This document shows positions 1-5,247 of a stretch of 5,247 nucleotides of DNA, piece by piece. Under the pieces are notes generated by a model. It was not told the origin of the DNA. It saw nothing but the letters and a program-made list of their open reading frames with translations, and ran no database searches. Position 1 is the first letter of the stretch. Each line of letters starts with the position of its first letter. The DNA lies in contig JAFADX010000117.1 in NCBI GenBank assembly GCA_023424475.1, forward strand, positions 1 to 5,247, read 5' to 3'. A program made the translations under genes and the position numbers. This DNA comes from Pseudomonadota bacterium (GTDB taxonomy: Bacteria; Pseudomonadota; Alphaproteobacteria; Acetobacterales; Acetobacteraceae).

Positions 1-483
1 CGCGGCTGTATGGGCGCAGCCTGCGCGGGGTGCGGCTGATCGGCACCGCGCCTCACGGCCACTGGAAGACCACGACCTTCCTGGCGGGGCTGCGCCATGA
101 CGGGATCGTCGCACCCCTGGTGCTCGAAGGGCCGATCAACGGCCTCGCCTTCCAGGCCTATGTCGAGCAGGTGCTGGTGCCCGACCTGCGGCCCGGGGAC
201 ATCGTCATCATGGACAACCTCGGCAGTCACAAAGGTGCGGGCATCAGGGTCGCGATCGAAGCGGCAGGTGCAAGCCTGCTCTACCTGCCGCCCTATAGCC
301 CTGACCTCAATCCGATCGAGAACGCCTTCGCCAAGCTCAAGGCCATGCTGCGCAAGGCCGCGGAACGAACCATCGGAGGCCTCTGGTCCTCCATCGGCAG
401 TTTGATCGACACCTTCACTCCAACCGACTGCACCAACTTCTTCCGCCACACCGGATACCCATCAATATGATCGGAAAACGCTC
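1..483 (+). mobile_element. IS630-family element A, right-hand part (left part outside window)
   Basis: This is the 3' portion of an insertion sequence of the IS630/Tc1-mariner superfamily. It contains the C-terminal half of a DDE transposase whose reading frame is already open at the window edge, followed by a short non-coding tail. The right boundary is placed at 483, where the tail ends in cgctc just before TA (484-485). IS630 elements insert at TA and duplicate it. From 485 onward the sequence resumes inside a different IS630 transposase, in register with it, which strongly supports this boundary. The left end and the first catalytic aspartate lie upstream of the window. Confidence 0.85.
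3..470 (+). CDS. IS630-family transposase, C-terminal part (5' truncated by window edge)
   Basis: This encodes the C-terminal 155 residues of a DDE-superfamily endonuclease (DDE_3 type) that would cut and join the ends of element A. The frame is open from base 3, so any apparent start such as the GTG at 30 is internal. Full IS630 transposases are about 340 residues, often split into two frames joined by frameshifting; the part before the window is not visible. The second catalytic Asp is in VIMDNLGSHK (Asp codon at 213-215). The catalytic Glu is in YSPDLNPIENAFAKLK (Glu codon at 318-320). There are 34 residues between them, the DD34E spacing expected of the family. The protein ends with the typical cysteine-containing CTNFFRHTGY motif. 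The visible frame is intact, with a TGA stop at 468-470. It is likely a functional C-terminus, but the whole gene cannot be judged. Confidence 0.92.
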   Translation, partial: RLYGRSLRGVRLIGTAPHGHWKTTTFLAGLRHDGIVAPLVLEGPINGLAFQAYVEQVLVPDLRPGDIVIMDNLGSHKGAGIRVAIEAAGASLLYLPPYSPDLNPIENAFAKLKAMLRKAAERTIGGLWSSIGSLIDTFTPTDCTNFFRHTGYPSI

Positions 484-485
484 TA
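467..485 (+). repeat. Right terminal sequence of IS630 element A plus TA target
   Basis: The tail atgatcggaaaacgctc ends at 483 and is followed by TA. Read inward on the minus strand it begins GAGCGTTTTCC, resembling the terminal inverted repeats of IS630 elements from high-GC alphaproteobacteria. The end of element B (740-746) shares the same terminal cgctcTA. The matching left repeat is outside the window, so the full repeat length cannot be verified. Confidence 0.65.
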
Positions 486-736
486 GCAGCCACAGGAGCG
501 CCGCAGCACGCGACGCCATCGAGGCCTGCGGCGCGCAACTCCATCTGCTGCCCGCCTACTCCCCTGACCTCGACCCCATCGAGCAGGTCTTTGCCAAGCT
601 CAAGGCCCTGCTACGCCAGGCCACACCCCGCCGCCGTAAGACCCTGTGGCGCACCATCGGCGAGAAGCTCGGTTCCTTCTCTCCCACCGAATGCACTAAC
701 TATCTCCGCAACTGCGGATACGAACACCCCGCGTGA
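485..736 (+). pseudogene. IS630-family transposase remnant, C-terminal part, disrupted by insertion of element A
   Basis: This is the C-terminal fragment of a DDE transposase beginning SSHRSAAARDAIEACG and continuing through YSPDLDPIEQVFAKLK to CTNYLRNCGY, with TGA at 734-736. The catalytic Glu codon is at 581-583. By the DD34E spacing seen in element A, the second catalytic Asp should sit three codons before the first retained Ser. It is missing because element A begins there, so the fragment is catalytically dead. The homologous His of the (G/S)SH motif is exactly 30 codons before the Glu in both copies (228 to 318, and 491 to 581), which confirms the alignment. An ATG at 467 in the tail of element A is fused in frame and gives an apparent 89-residue ORF overlapping the upstream stop. 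This is best read as an accident of insertion, not a real gene. Confidence 0.85.
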
Positions 737-746
737 AATCGCTCTA
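736..746 (+). repeat. Right terminal sequence of IS630 element B plus TA target
   Basis: The end of element B reads aaatcgctc (to 744) followed by TA at 745-746. It matches element A in its last bases (cgctcTA). The first base of this end read inward, G at 744 on the minus strand, forms the third base of the TAG stop codon of the neighbouring ATPase gene. The left repeat is not in the window. Confidence 0.6.
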
Positions 747-1781
747 AAGCAGCGATGCCTGACGCGTGTCGACCTCCACGGCGACGGTGGCGCCGGGTGC
801 AAGCGGGTCGCGTCCGCGGAGATGGGCTTCCTCGGCGACGAGGCTCAGGCCGCCGGCGAGTTCGAGCGTGTAGCGGACATGCCCGCCGAGGAATTCCGCG
901 CGCCGCACCCGCGCCTGCAGCGCGCCGCCGCCCTCGCGGAGCAGCCGGATGCCCTGCGGCCGCAAGGCGAGCGTGGCCCGCCCCGGCCGCGACGGTGCGG
1001 CGAGCGGCAATGTCGCCGTGCCGATGCGGAAGGCGCCGTCCGCCACCTCGCCTTCGATCAGGTTGGCGGTGCCGAGGAAACCGGCGACGAAGCGGTTGGC
1101 CGGCCGGTCGTAGAGCTCCGCCGGCGGACCCACCTGCAGCACGCGACCGCCATCCAGCACGGCCATGCGGTCGGCCGCGGCGTTCGCCTCTTCCTGGTCG
1201 TGGGTCACAAGGATGGTGGTCAGGCCGAGGCGGCGCTGCAGTTCGACCAGTTCCTGGCGCACACCGGCGCGCAGCGCGGCATCGAGGTTCGACAGCGGTT
1301 CGTCCAGCAGCAGAACCTCGGGCTCGATCGCCAGGGTGCGGGCGATCGCCACCCGCTGCTGCTGCCCGCCCGAAAGCTGTGCCGGCCGCCGGTCGACCAG
1401 ATGGACGAGGCCCACGAGGTCCAGCGCCGCCTTGACCCGGCGCTCGCGCTCGGCGCGCGGGATGCGCCGGCGCTCGAGCCCGAAGGCGACGTTCTGCCCG
1501 ACCGTCATGTGCGGCCACAGCGCGTAGCTCTGGAACACCAGGCCGACATTGCGGCTCCAGGGCGGGGTGCGCGTCATGTCACGTCCGCCGATCAGGATCC
1601 GTCCGCGATCGGGCGTGCCGAAGCCCGCGATCAGCCGCAGCAGCGTCGTCTTGCCGCTGCCGGAGGGGCCGAGGAAAGCGAAGAACTCGCCCTTGCGGAC
1701 CGAGAGGGAGACATCCTCCAGCACCCGCGTCGTGCCGTAGCCGAAGGACACGCCCTCCACATCCACGCCTGCCGCGTTCAT
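744..1781 (-). CDS. ABC importer ATP-binding protein, AfuC/FbpC/PotA-like
   Basis: This is a 345-residue cytoplasmic ATPase that should power the importer encoded upstream. All nucleotide-binding motifs are intact: aromatic Tyr15 of the A-loop, Walker A GPSGSGKT (38-45), Q-loop Gln84, signature LSGGQQQR (136-143), Walker B VLLLDEP (156-162), D-loop SNLD (164-167) and switch His194 in THDQEEA. A C-terminal regulatory TOBE-type domain follows (about 240-345). The length fits the family's usual 340-370. The ATG at 1779-1781 overlaps the permease stop as ATGA, implying translational coupling, and has a purine-rich ribosome site at 1788-1793. Its TAG stop (744-746) is made from the TA target plus the first base of IS630 element B. 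The native C-terminus may therefore have been trimmed slightly or replaced exactly at its stop codon; ending at ...RQASLL resembles natural family ends, so function is probably kept. Substrate cannot be read from the ATPase. Confidence 0.95.
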   Translation of the reverse strand: MNAAGVDVEGVSFGYGTTRVLEDVSLSVRKGEFFAFLGPSGSGKTTLLRLIAGFGTPDRGRILIGGRDMTRTPPWSRNVGLVFQSYALWPHMTVGQNVAFGLERRRIPRAERERRVKAALDLVGLVHLVDRRPAQLSGGQQQRVAIARTLAIEPEVLLLDEPLSNLDAALRAGVRQELVELQRRLGLTTILVTHDQEEANAAADRMAVLDGGRVLQVGPPAELYDRPANRFVAGFLGTANLIEGEVADGAFRIGTATLPLAAPSRPGRATLALRPQGIRLLREGGGALQARVRRAEFLGGHVRYTLELAGGLSLVAEEAHLRGRDPLAPGATVAVEVDTRQASLL

Positions 1782-3523
1782 GCCGCCCCCCTCGCCTCGG
1801 CCGTCCTGGCGCGCCGGCTGCGTTCCCGCTCGGCGAAGGCATGCGCCGCCCAGGTGCAGAGCGCCACCACCACCACCGCGATGACGCCGAGCGCCGCTCC
1901 CGGCCCGCGGCCCGCCGCGCTCTGCATGTAGATGTAGATGCCGTAGGAGAGCGGGGCGTCCACGTCGCGCGTGACCAGCACCAGGGTGGCCGAGAGTTCC
2001 ACCGCCGCCGTGGCGAAGCTGGTGACGAAGGCGGCCGCCAGCCCGCCCGCCATCAGCGGCACGACGATGCGCGCGAGCGTCGTTGCCTTCCCGGCGCCGA
2101 GGTTCTCCGCCGCTTCCTCGAGGCTCCGGTGCACCTGGCGCAGCGCCGCCGTCACCGCGCGCAGCGCATAGGGCAGGCGCCGCACGGCGAGCACGATGGT
2201 CAGCATGATCCATGAGGTGGCGAGCGAGTTCCCGTCCGGCAGGCTGATGCCGAAATAGGTGCGCAGGATGCCGATGCCGAGCACCAGCCCCGGCACCGCC
2301 AGCGCCGACATCGCCGCGAGGTCGAGCAGCCCGCGCCCCGGCAGCTGCGTGCGGTGCACCAGCCAGGCGATCATGACGCCGAGCACCACGTCGATCAGCC
2401 CGGCGAGCCCGCAATAGAGCAGGGTGTTGGTCAGGAACTGCGGCGTCTCCCGCAGGACCGTGACGTAGTGCGCGAGCGTGAAGCCGTCCGGCAGCGGGCT
2501 GAAGGACCAGATGGTGGCGAGGCTGAGCAGCAGGATGCCCGCATGCGGCGCCAGCACCAGCAGCAGGGTTGCCACCACGAAGCACCAGGCGACGATCCGG
2601 CCGAGCGGCGTCATGCGCCGCCGCGACAGCCCGCCGCCGCCGCGCTGCGCCGTGGCGTAGTCCCGCCCGCGCAGCAGCAGCGCCGCGCCCGCCATGGCCA
2701 GCACCGAGACCACCATCAGGATGACGCTGATGACATAGCCCATCGGATCGGCGAGCCCGACCGAGGTCACCCGCAGATAGGCCTGCGGCGCCAGCATGTT
2801 CGTCACGTTCAGCAGCAGCGGCGTCGCGAGGTCGTCGAACACCTTGACGAAGACGAGGCTGGCCCCGGCGAGGTAGCCTGGCAGCGCCAGCGGCAGCACG
2901 ATGGTCCGCAGCAGCGTGAGCCCCCGTGCGCCGAGGTTCTGCCCGGCTTCCTCCATGGCCACATCGATATTGGACAGCGATGCCGAGAGGTTCATCAGGA
3001 TGAACGGGAAGTAGTGCAGCGACTGGACGAAGATGACGCCGTTCAGCCCTTCCATCAGGTCCAGCCTGACATCCAGCCAGTCCATCAGCAGCAGGTTGAC
3101 CGTGCCGTTGCGCCCGAAGATGAGTTGCATCGCCACCGCGCCCACGAAGGGCGGCATGACCAGCGGCAGAACGCCGAGCGTCGCGATCAGCGCGCTGCCG
3201 GGAAAGTGGTAGCGCGCCAGGATCACCGCCAGCGGCACCGCCAGCAGCGAGGCGAAGACCACGCTCATCCCCGCGACGTAGAGACTGTTCCAGAAGCTCT
3301 CGATGAAGAGGCTGGTGCGGAAGAAATCGGCGAAGTGGACCAGGGTGAAGCCGCCGCCCGGCGCGGCGAAGGCGGTGACGATCACGCGCCCGACGGGGAC
3401 CAGCAGGAAGGCGAGCAGGAAGGCGGCGACGATCGCGGCGGCGAGCAGCTGGCTCGCGCTCGCATCGCCACGAAGCCGCGCGCGCCAGGGGCGCGCCGCG
3501 GCGACGGAGGCCGCGCCGTTCAA
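1778..3523 (-). CDS. ABC importer permease, fused two-domain, AfuB/FbpB-like
   Basis: This is an integral membrane protein of 581 residues holding both permease halves in one chain, as in the FbpB/AfuB group. Hydrophobic stretches suggest about twelve transmembrane helices, six per half. Clear ones lie near 26-48, 80-103, 208-227, 264-285, 309-335, 365-388, 400-420 and 543-563. Each half has an EAA coupling loop for the ATPase: EEAGQNLGARGL...VLPLALPG (191-216) and EEAAENLGAGKA...VVPLMAGG (469-494). A basic linker (about 286-305, RGRD...SRRR) joins the halves. The start is taken as TTG at 3521-3523, overlapping the TGA of the binding-protein gene as TTGA. No strong ribosome site precedes it, so re-initiation by coupled translation is likely. 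The open frame continues upstream of this TTG as a shadow of the binding-protein gene. The stop TGA (1778-1780) overlaps the ATPase start. No damage is seen. Confidence 0.93.
   Translation of the reverse strand: MNGAASVAAARPWRARLRGDASASQLLAAAIVAAFLLAFLLVPVGRVIVTAFAAPGGGFTLVHFADFFRTSLFIESFWNSLYVAGMSVVFASLLAVPLAVILARYHFPGSALIATLGVLPLVMPPFVGAVAMQLIFGRNGTVNLLLMDWLDVRLDLMEGLNGVIFVQSLHYFPFILMNLSASLSNIDVAMEEAGQNLGARGLTLLRTIVLPLALPGYLAGASLVFVKVFDDLATPLLLNVTNMLAPQAYLRVTSVGLADPMGYVISVILMVVSVLAMAGAALLLRGRDYATAQRGGGGLSRRRMTPLGRIVAWCFVVATLLLVLAPHAGILLLSLATIWSFSPLPDGFTLAHYVTVLRETPQFLTNTLLYCGLAGLIDVVLGVMIAWLVHRTQLPGRGLLDLAAMSALAVPGLVLGIGILRTYFGISLPDGNSLATSWIMLTIVLAVRRLPYALRAVTAALRQVHRSLEEAAENLGAGKATTLARIVVPLMAGGLAAAFVTSFATAAVELSATLVLVTRDVDAPLSYGIYIYMQSAAGRGPGAALGVIAVVVVALCTWAAHAFAERERSRRARTAEARGAA
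1788..1793 (-). promoter_or_regulatory. Ribosome binding site of the ATPase gene
   Basis: On the minus strand GAGGGG precedes the ATG at 1781 by 6 nt, inside the last codons of the permease gene. It supports the ATGA-overlap start over other in-frame candidates. Confidence 0.6.
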
Positions 3524-4872
3524 CGCGCGCGCTGCGCCTGTTCCGCGAGGCGCCTGCCTTCGGCGTAGGCGGCGACGGCGGCGCGGTCCCATTCCTCCTC
3601 GAACTGCGCCTGGCGGCCGGCGGCGGGCCGGTCCGGCCGCGTCGCGCGGAAGGCGCCGGCGATGGCGGGATCGGCCGCCTGCTGCTCGGTCACCGGCACG
3701 GCGGTGAGCTTCGCCCGCGCCTCGGCGACAAGGCGGCGGCCCTCGGCATTGTCGCGGCGGGCGAGTTGCGCCTCGGCGGCATGCACCGCCTTCCAGGCAT
3801 CCGTCAGCTCGCGCAGGCGGAAGGTGATCACGCGGTCGAAGAGGCTGTTGAGGAGCTGGTAGCGGACCTCCGAGACATCGCTGTTGAAGCGCACCCGCGC
3901 GCCGAGGCTCGGATTGGTGAAGGGGTTCGGGAAGCCGGCCGGGGCTCGGGCATAGGCCTCCCGGCGCACCGGCAGGCGCATCACCTTGGGATCGAGCAGG
4001 ATCTGCTGGCCCTCGGGCGAGAGCAGGAACTGGATGAAGGCGCGTGCCGCGTTCGGGTTCCGCGCCCCTTCGATCATGCCGATATTGGCCGGCACCAGCG
4101 TCGTCACGGTGGGATAGACGAATTCGACCGGGAAGCCCGAGGCCTTGGCCGAGAGGCCGAAGAAGTCGATGACGATGCCGATGCCGTACTGGCCGCTGTT
4201 GACGGCGTCCGGCACGCCGAAGCTGCGGTCCGAGACCTGCGCGAAGTTGCCCGCCATCTCGAGCAGCTGCGCCCAGCCCTTCTCCCAGCCCTCGCCCTGC
4301 AGGATCGTCTCGACGGTCAGGTGCGTGGTGCCGGAGCGGCTCGGCGCCGAGATGCCGACATGGCCCTGGTAGACGGGCTTCGTCAGGTCGGCCCATTCCT
4401 TCGGTTCGGGCAGCCGGTTCGCACGCAGGTAGCGCGTATTGTACATGATGCCGTAGCCGGAGACGGCGAAGCCGAAGTAGTGCCCGTCGGGATCGTTGGT
4501 CGGCTGGCCGCCGATGCGCTCCGGGATGCCGCTGGTGTCGATCTGCGGCCTGGCGAGCAGGCTGCCTTGCTTCAGCACCTCGAAGGCATCCGGCGCGCTC
4601 GCCCACATGAGGTCGGGTGGGCTCGAGCGCGTCTCGCGGATGAAGGCCACGGCGGCGGCGGTGTTGCGGTTCTGGATCTCGACCTTGGTGCCCGGATGCG
4701 CCCGTTCGAAGCCCTGCGCGAAGGGCGTGGTGACCTCGCGCGAGAAGCTGGTGACGATGACGACGCGCGGTTCCAGGGCCGGCTGGGCGATCGCGCCCCG
4801 CACCCCCGGCAGCAACCCGAGTGTGCCGCCCGCAGCGAGCAGCGCGCGGCGGGACGTGGTCGGCTTCGGCAT
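3520..4872 (-). CDS. ABC importer periplasmic substrate-binding protein, AfuA/FutA/PgtC-like (COG1840 type), Tat-type signal
   Basis: This is a 450-residue secreted binding protein, first gene of the importer operon. The N-terminus TSRRALLAAGGTLGLL...AIAQ (about 6-30) is a signal peptide with twin arginines and a short hydrophobic core, consistent with Tat export; cleavage is likely near 29-30. The mature part has the type-II binding fold signatures of the iron/organophosphate family: VVIVTSFS (37-44), PDLMWASAPDAF (86-97), GYGIMYNTRYL (139-149), SRSGTTHLTVETILQGEGW (178-196), GQYGIGIVIDFFGLSAKASGFPVEFVYP (227-254) and AARAFIQFLLSPEGQ (275-289). Ferric-binding relatives carry a Tyr-Tyr pair about where this protein has Phe237-Phe238, so iron is doubtful. 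PgtC/AfuA-like organophosphate binding is an alternative suggested by the GTTH region; the substrate stays open. Family members are often about 340 residues; here a charged, Ala/Arg/Glu-rich helical tail (about 350-450) is added. The ATG at 4870-4872 is fixed by a strong ribosome site. Confidence 0.93.
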   Translation of the reverse strand: MPKPTTSRRALLAAGGTLGLLPGVRGAIAQPALEPRVVIVTSFSREVTTPFAQGFERAHPGTKVEIQNRNTAAAVAFIRETRSSPPDLMWASAPDAFEVLKQGSLLARPQIDTSGIPERIGGQPTNDPDGHYFGFAVSGYGIMYNTRYLRANRLPEPKEWADLTKPVYQGHVGISAPSRSGTTHLTVETILQGEGWEKGWAQLLEMAGNFAQVSDRSFGVPDAVNSGQYGIGIVIDFFGLSAKASGFPVEFVYPTVTTLVPANIGMIEGARNPNAARAFIQFLLSPEGQQILLDPKVMRLPVRREAYARAPAGFPNPFTNPSLGARVRFNSDVSEVRYQLLNSLFDRVITFRLRELTDAWKAVHAAEAQLARRDNAEGRRLVAEARAKLTAVPVTEQQAADPAIAGAFRATRPDRPAAGRQAQFEEEWDRAAVAAYAEGRRLAEQAQRAR

Positions 4873-4878
4873 GGCGAT

Positions 4879-4885
4879 CCTCCTT
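4879..4885 (-). promoter_or_regulatory. Strong ribosome binding site of the substrate-binding protein gene
   Basis: On the minus strand AAGGAGG lies 6 nt before the ATG at 4872, a near-ideal match to the 16S anti-Shine-Dalgarno sequence. It settles the start of the first gene of the operon and suggests the binding protein is made in excess over the coupled permease and ATPase, as is usual for importers. Confidence 0.85.
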
Positions 4886-5046
4886 CGTTGTCCGGCCCCG
4901 TAGGCAGGCGGCGGCCCCGGCTTCGCATCAATCTGGCACGGTCCTGCGGCGTGGGGGAGAGGTCTCCCGCCCAGGCCGGCGGATGCGATGCCCGGATCGG
5001 GTGGCGGCGGGCGTTGCCTGCCACACGCTAGGTTGTGTGGACTCTA
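4886..5046 (-). promoter_or_regulatory. Leader/promoter region of the transporter operon, between its first gene and the IS5-family element
   Basis: This non-coding stretch of about 160 bp should hold the operon promoter unless the IS5 insertion removed it. No convincing sigma-70 -35/-10 pair is visible. The best minus-strand candidate, TTGATG at 4926-4931, has only a poor -10 partner at 19 nt spacing. Two short dyads are present: ccacac/gtgtgg (5021-5040) and gggaga-gg-tctccc (4955-4968). No riboswitch or transcription terminator was recognised. Confidence 0.4.
5021..5040. repeat. Short inverted repeat, possible operator
   Basis: The arms ccacac (5021-5026) and gtgtgg (5035-5040) are perfectly complementary around an 8-nt centre, gctaggtt. 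The dyad lies about 150 bp upstream of the binding-protein start and a few bases before the IS5-family left end. It could be an operator or a chance dyad. There is no U-tract, so it is not a terminator. Confidence 0.3.
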
Positions 5047-5075
5047 GGGGTTCCCTGAGCGGTGGGATCGTGATT
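5047..5075 (+). repeat. Putative left terminal inverted repeat of the IS5-family element
   Basis: The segment begins ggggttccctgagcggtggg and runs through a gatcgtgattc stretch, just inside the presumed TA target. Its assignment as a terminal repeat rests on its position relative to the transposase and on resemblance to known IS5-type ends; the partner repeat is outside the window. Confidence 0.45.
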
Positions 5076-5100
5076 CAAGGCTGCCTTTGGGGAGGCGGCC

Positions 5101-5247
5101 TTGGGTGTATTGGATCGTCTGGTGTTGAGCGACGCGGCGTGGGAGCGGATGGCGCCGCTGATCATCGGCCGGCCTGACCAGAGGGGCTCAACCGGCCGCG
5201 ACAATCGGATGTTCGTCGAAGGCGTGCTGTGGATTGTGCGCACCGGC
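5101..5247 (+). CDS. IS5-family transposase, N-terminal part (3' truncated by window edge)
   Basis: Only the first 49 residues are visible. They include LVLSDAAWERMAPLIIGRP, then RGSTGRDNRMFVEGVLWIVRTG at the window edge. This is the N-terminal helical, DNA-binding region (DUF4096-type) typical of IS5-family transposases; the catalytic DDE domain lies beyond the window. No ATG or GTG is available near the N-terminus in this frame. TTG at 5101 is chosen because GGGAGG (5089-5094) stands 6 nt before it. TTG at 5110, giving a protein starting at LDRLVLSD, is the alternative and may fit family alignments better. A stop at 5071-5073 limits any longer frame. The visible part shows no disruption. 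Confidence 0.85.
   Translation, partial: MGVLDRLVLSDAAWERMAPLIIGRPDQRGSTGRDNRMFVEGVLWIVRTG

Larger units (their letters stand above)
484..746 (+). mobile_element. IS630-family element B, right-hand remnant interrupted by element A
   Basis: This is the 3' end of a second IS630-family element, distinct from A: their transposase C-termini are alignable without gaps around the catalytic Glu but differ at roughly half of the positions. The segment starts abruptly at 484-485, in the middle of the transposase gene, where element A has inserted. It ends at 744 with cgctc followed by TA (745-746). Its left part is predicted to lie on the far side of element A, before the window. The element abuts the 3' end of the ABC transporter ATPase gene. 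Confidence 0.8.
5047..5247 (+). mobile_element. IS5-family element, left end (continues past window)
   Basis: This is the left end of an IS5-family insertion sequence. The boundary is placed after TA (5045-5046), where ggggttccctgagcggtggg begins. This resembles left terminal repeats of IS5-family elements (IS427/IS1031-like groups) from alphaproteobacteria, and it lies about 55 bp before the transposase start, a normal distance. Without the right end the exact boundary and target duplication are unproven and could shift by a few bases. The transposase is transcribed away from the transporter operon. Confidence 0.7.

Noticed and set aside
591..1931. Plus-strand ORF of 446 residues opposite the ATPase gene
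   Set aside because: It runs from the element B remnant in the wrong frame through the antisense of the ATPase. The composition is Arg/Ala/His/Gln-rich with no recognisable motif, as expected of antisense frames in GC-rich coding DNA.
1782..2585. Upstream extension of the ATPase frame to give a 613-residue protein
   Set aside because: The extension lies in the permease gene in an alternative frame. The ATG at 1779-1781 has a ribosome site and gives the normal family length.
2354..3568. Plus-strand ORF of 404 residues opposite the permease gene
   Set aside because: It is extremely rich in His, Gln, Arg, Asp and Glu, the mirror of hydrophobic membrane codons on the other strand. The permease has clear family motifs; this frame has none.
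3524..4606. Upstream extension of the permease frame to give a 942-residue protein
   Set aside because: The extra sequence is the binding-protein gene read in another frame. The real permease begins at the TTG overlapping that gene's stop.
4901..4931. Possible sigma-70 promoter (TTGATG plus TGCCTA, minus strand)
   Set aside because: The spacing is 19 nt and the -10 match is poor; not strong enough to annotate as a promoter.
3766..5031. Plus-strand ORF of 421 residues opposite the binding-protein gene
   Set aside because: It is antisense to a gene with a signal peptide, ribosome site and family motifs, and it lacks its own ribosome site and any recognised domain.
5028..5243. Minus-strand ORF of 71 residues within the IS5-family end
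   Set aside because: It is antisense to the transposase start and terminal repeat, with no ribosome site or family resemblance.
1..5247. CRISPR arrays, tRNA or rRNA genes, defence or toxin-antitoxin systems
   Set aside because: No regularly spaced repeats, RNA gene signatures or recognisable defence proteins were seen; the window is explained by an importer operon and insertion sequences.

Overview
The window is GC-rich, with strong G/C third-position bias and long spurious antisense frames. It looks like chromosomal or plasmid DNA of a high-GC alphaproteobacterium. The insertion-sequence types and the transporter style would fit Acetobacteraceae (Roseomonas-like) or Azospirillum-like bacteria, but no taxonomic marker is present, so this is only an inference.

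Layout. Positions 1-483 are the right-hand end of an IS630-family element (element A) carrying the C-terminal half of its DDE transposase. Positions 484-746 are the right-hand remnant of a second, different IS630-family element (element B). Element A appears to have inserted into the transposase gene of element B at a TA dinucleotide, two codons after the expected position of B's second catalytic aspartate. Element B in turn ends exactly at the 3' end of the transporter operon. The operon occupies 744-4872, all on the minus strand, in the order substrate-binding protein (3520-4872), fused double-domain permease (1778-3523), ATPase (744-1781). The coding regions overlap by 4 nt at each junction (TTGA and ATGA). 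A non-coding leader of about 160 bp (4886-5046) with a short dyad follows. The left end and transposase start of an IS5-family element (from about 5047) run off the right edge.

How the genes work together. The three genes encode a complete ABC importer of the AfuABC/FbpABC class. A twin-arginine-type secreted periplasmic protein captures the ligand and delivers it to one 581-residue membrane protein holding both permease halves, which is powered by a PotA/FbpC-like ATPase. This family is usually annotated as ferric iron transport. However, the binding protein has Phe-Phe where ferric-binding members have their Tyr-Tyr pair, so the substrate may not be free ferric iron; an organophosphate or other small anion is an alternative.

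No novel multigene system was found. The most interesting observations are the nested IS630 insertion, the IS-supplied stop codon of the ATPase gene, and the atypical ligand site and C-terminal extension of the binding protein.
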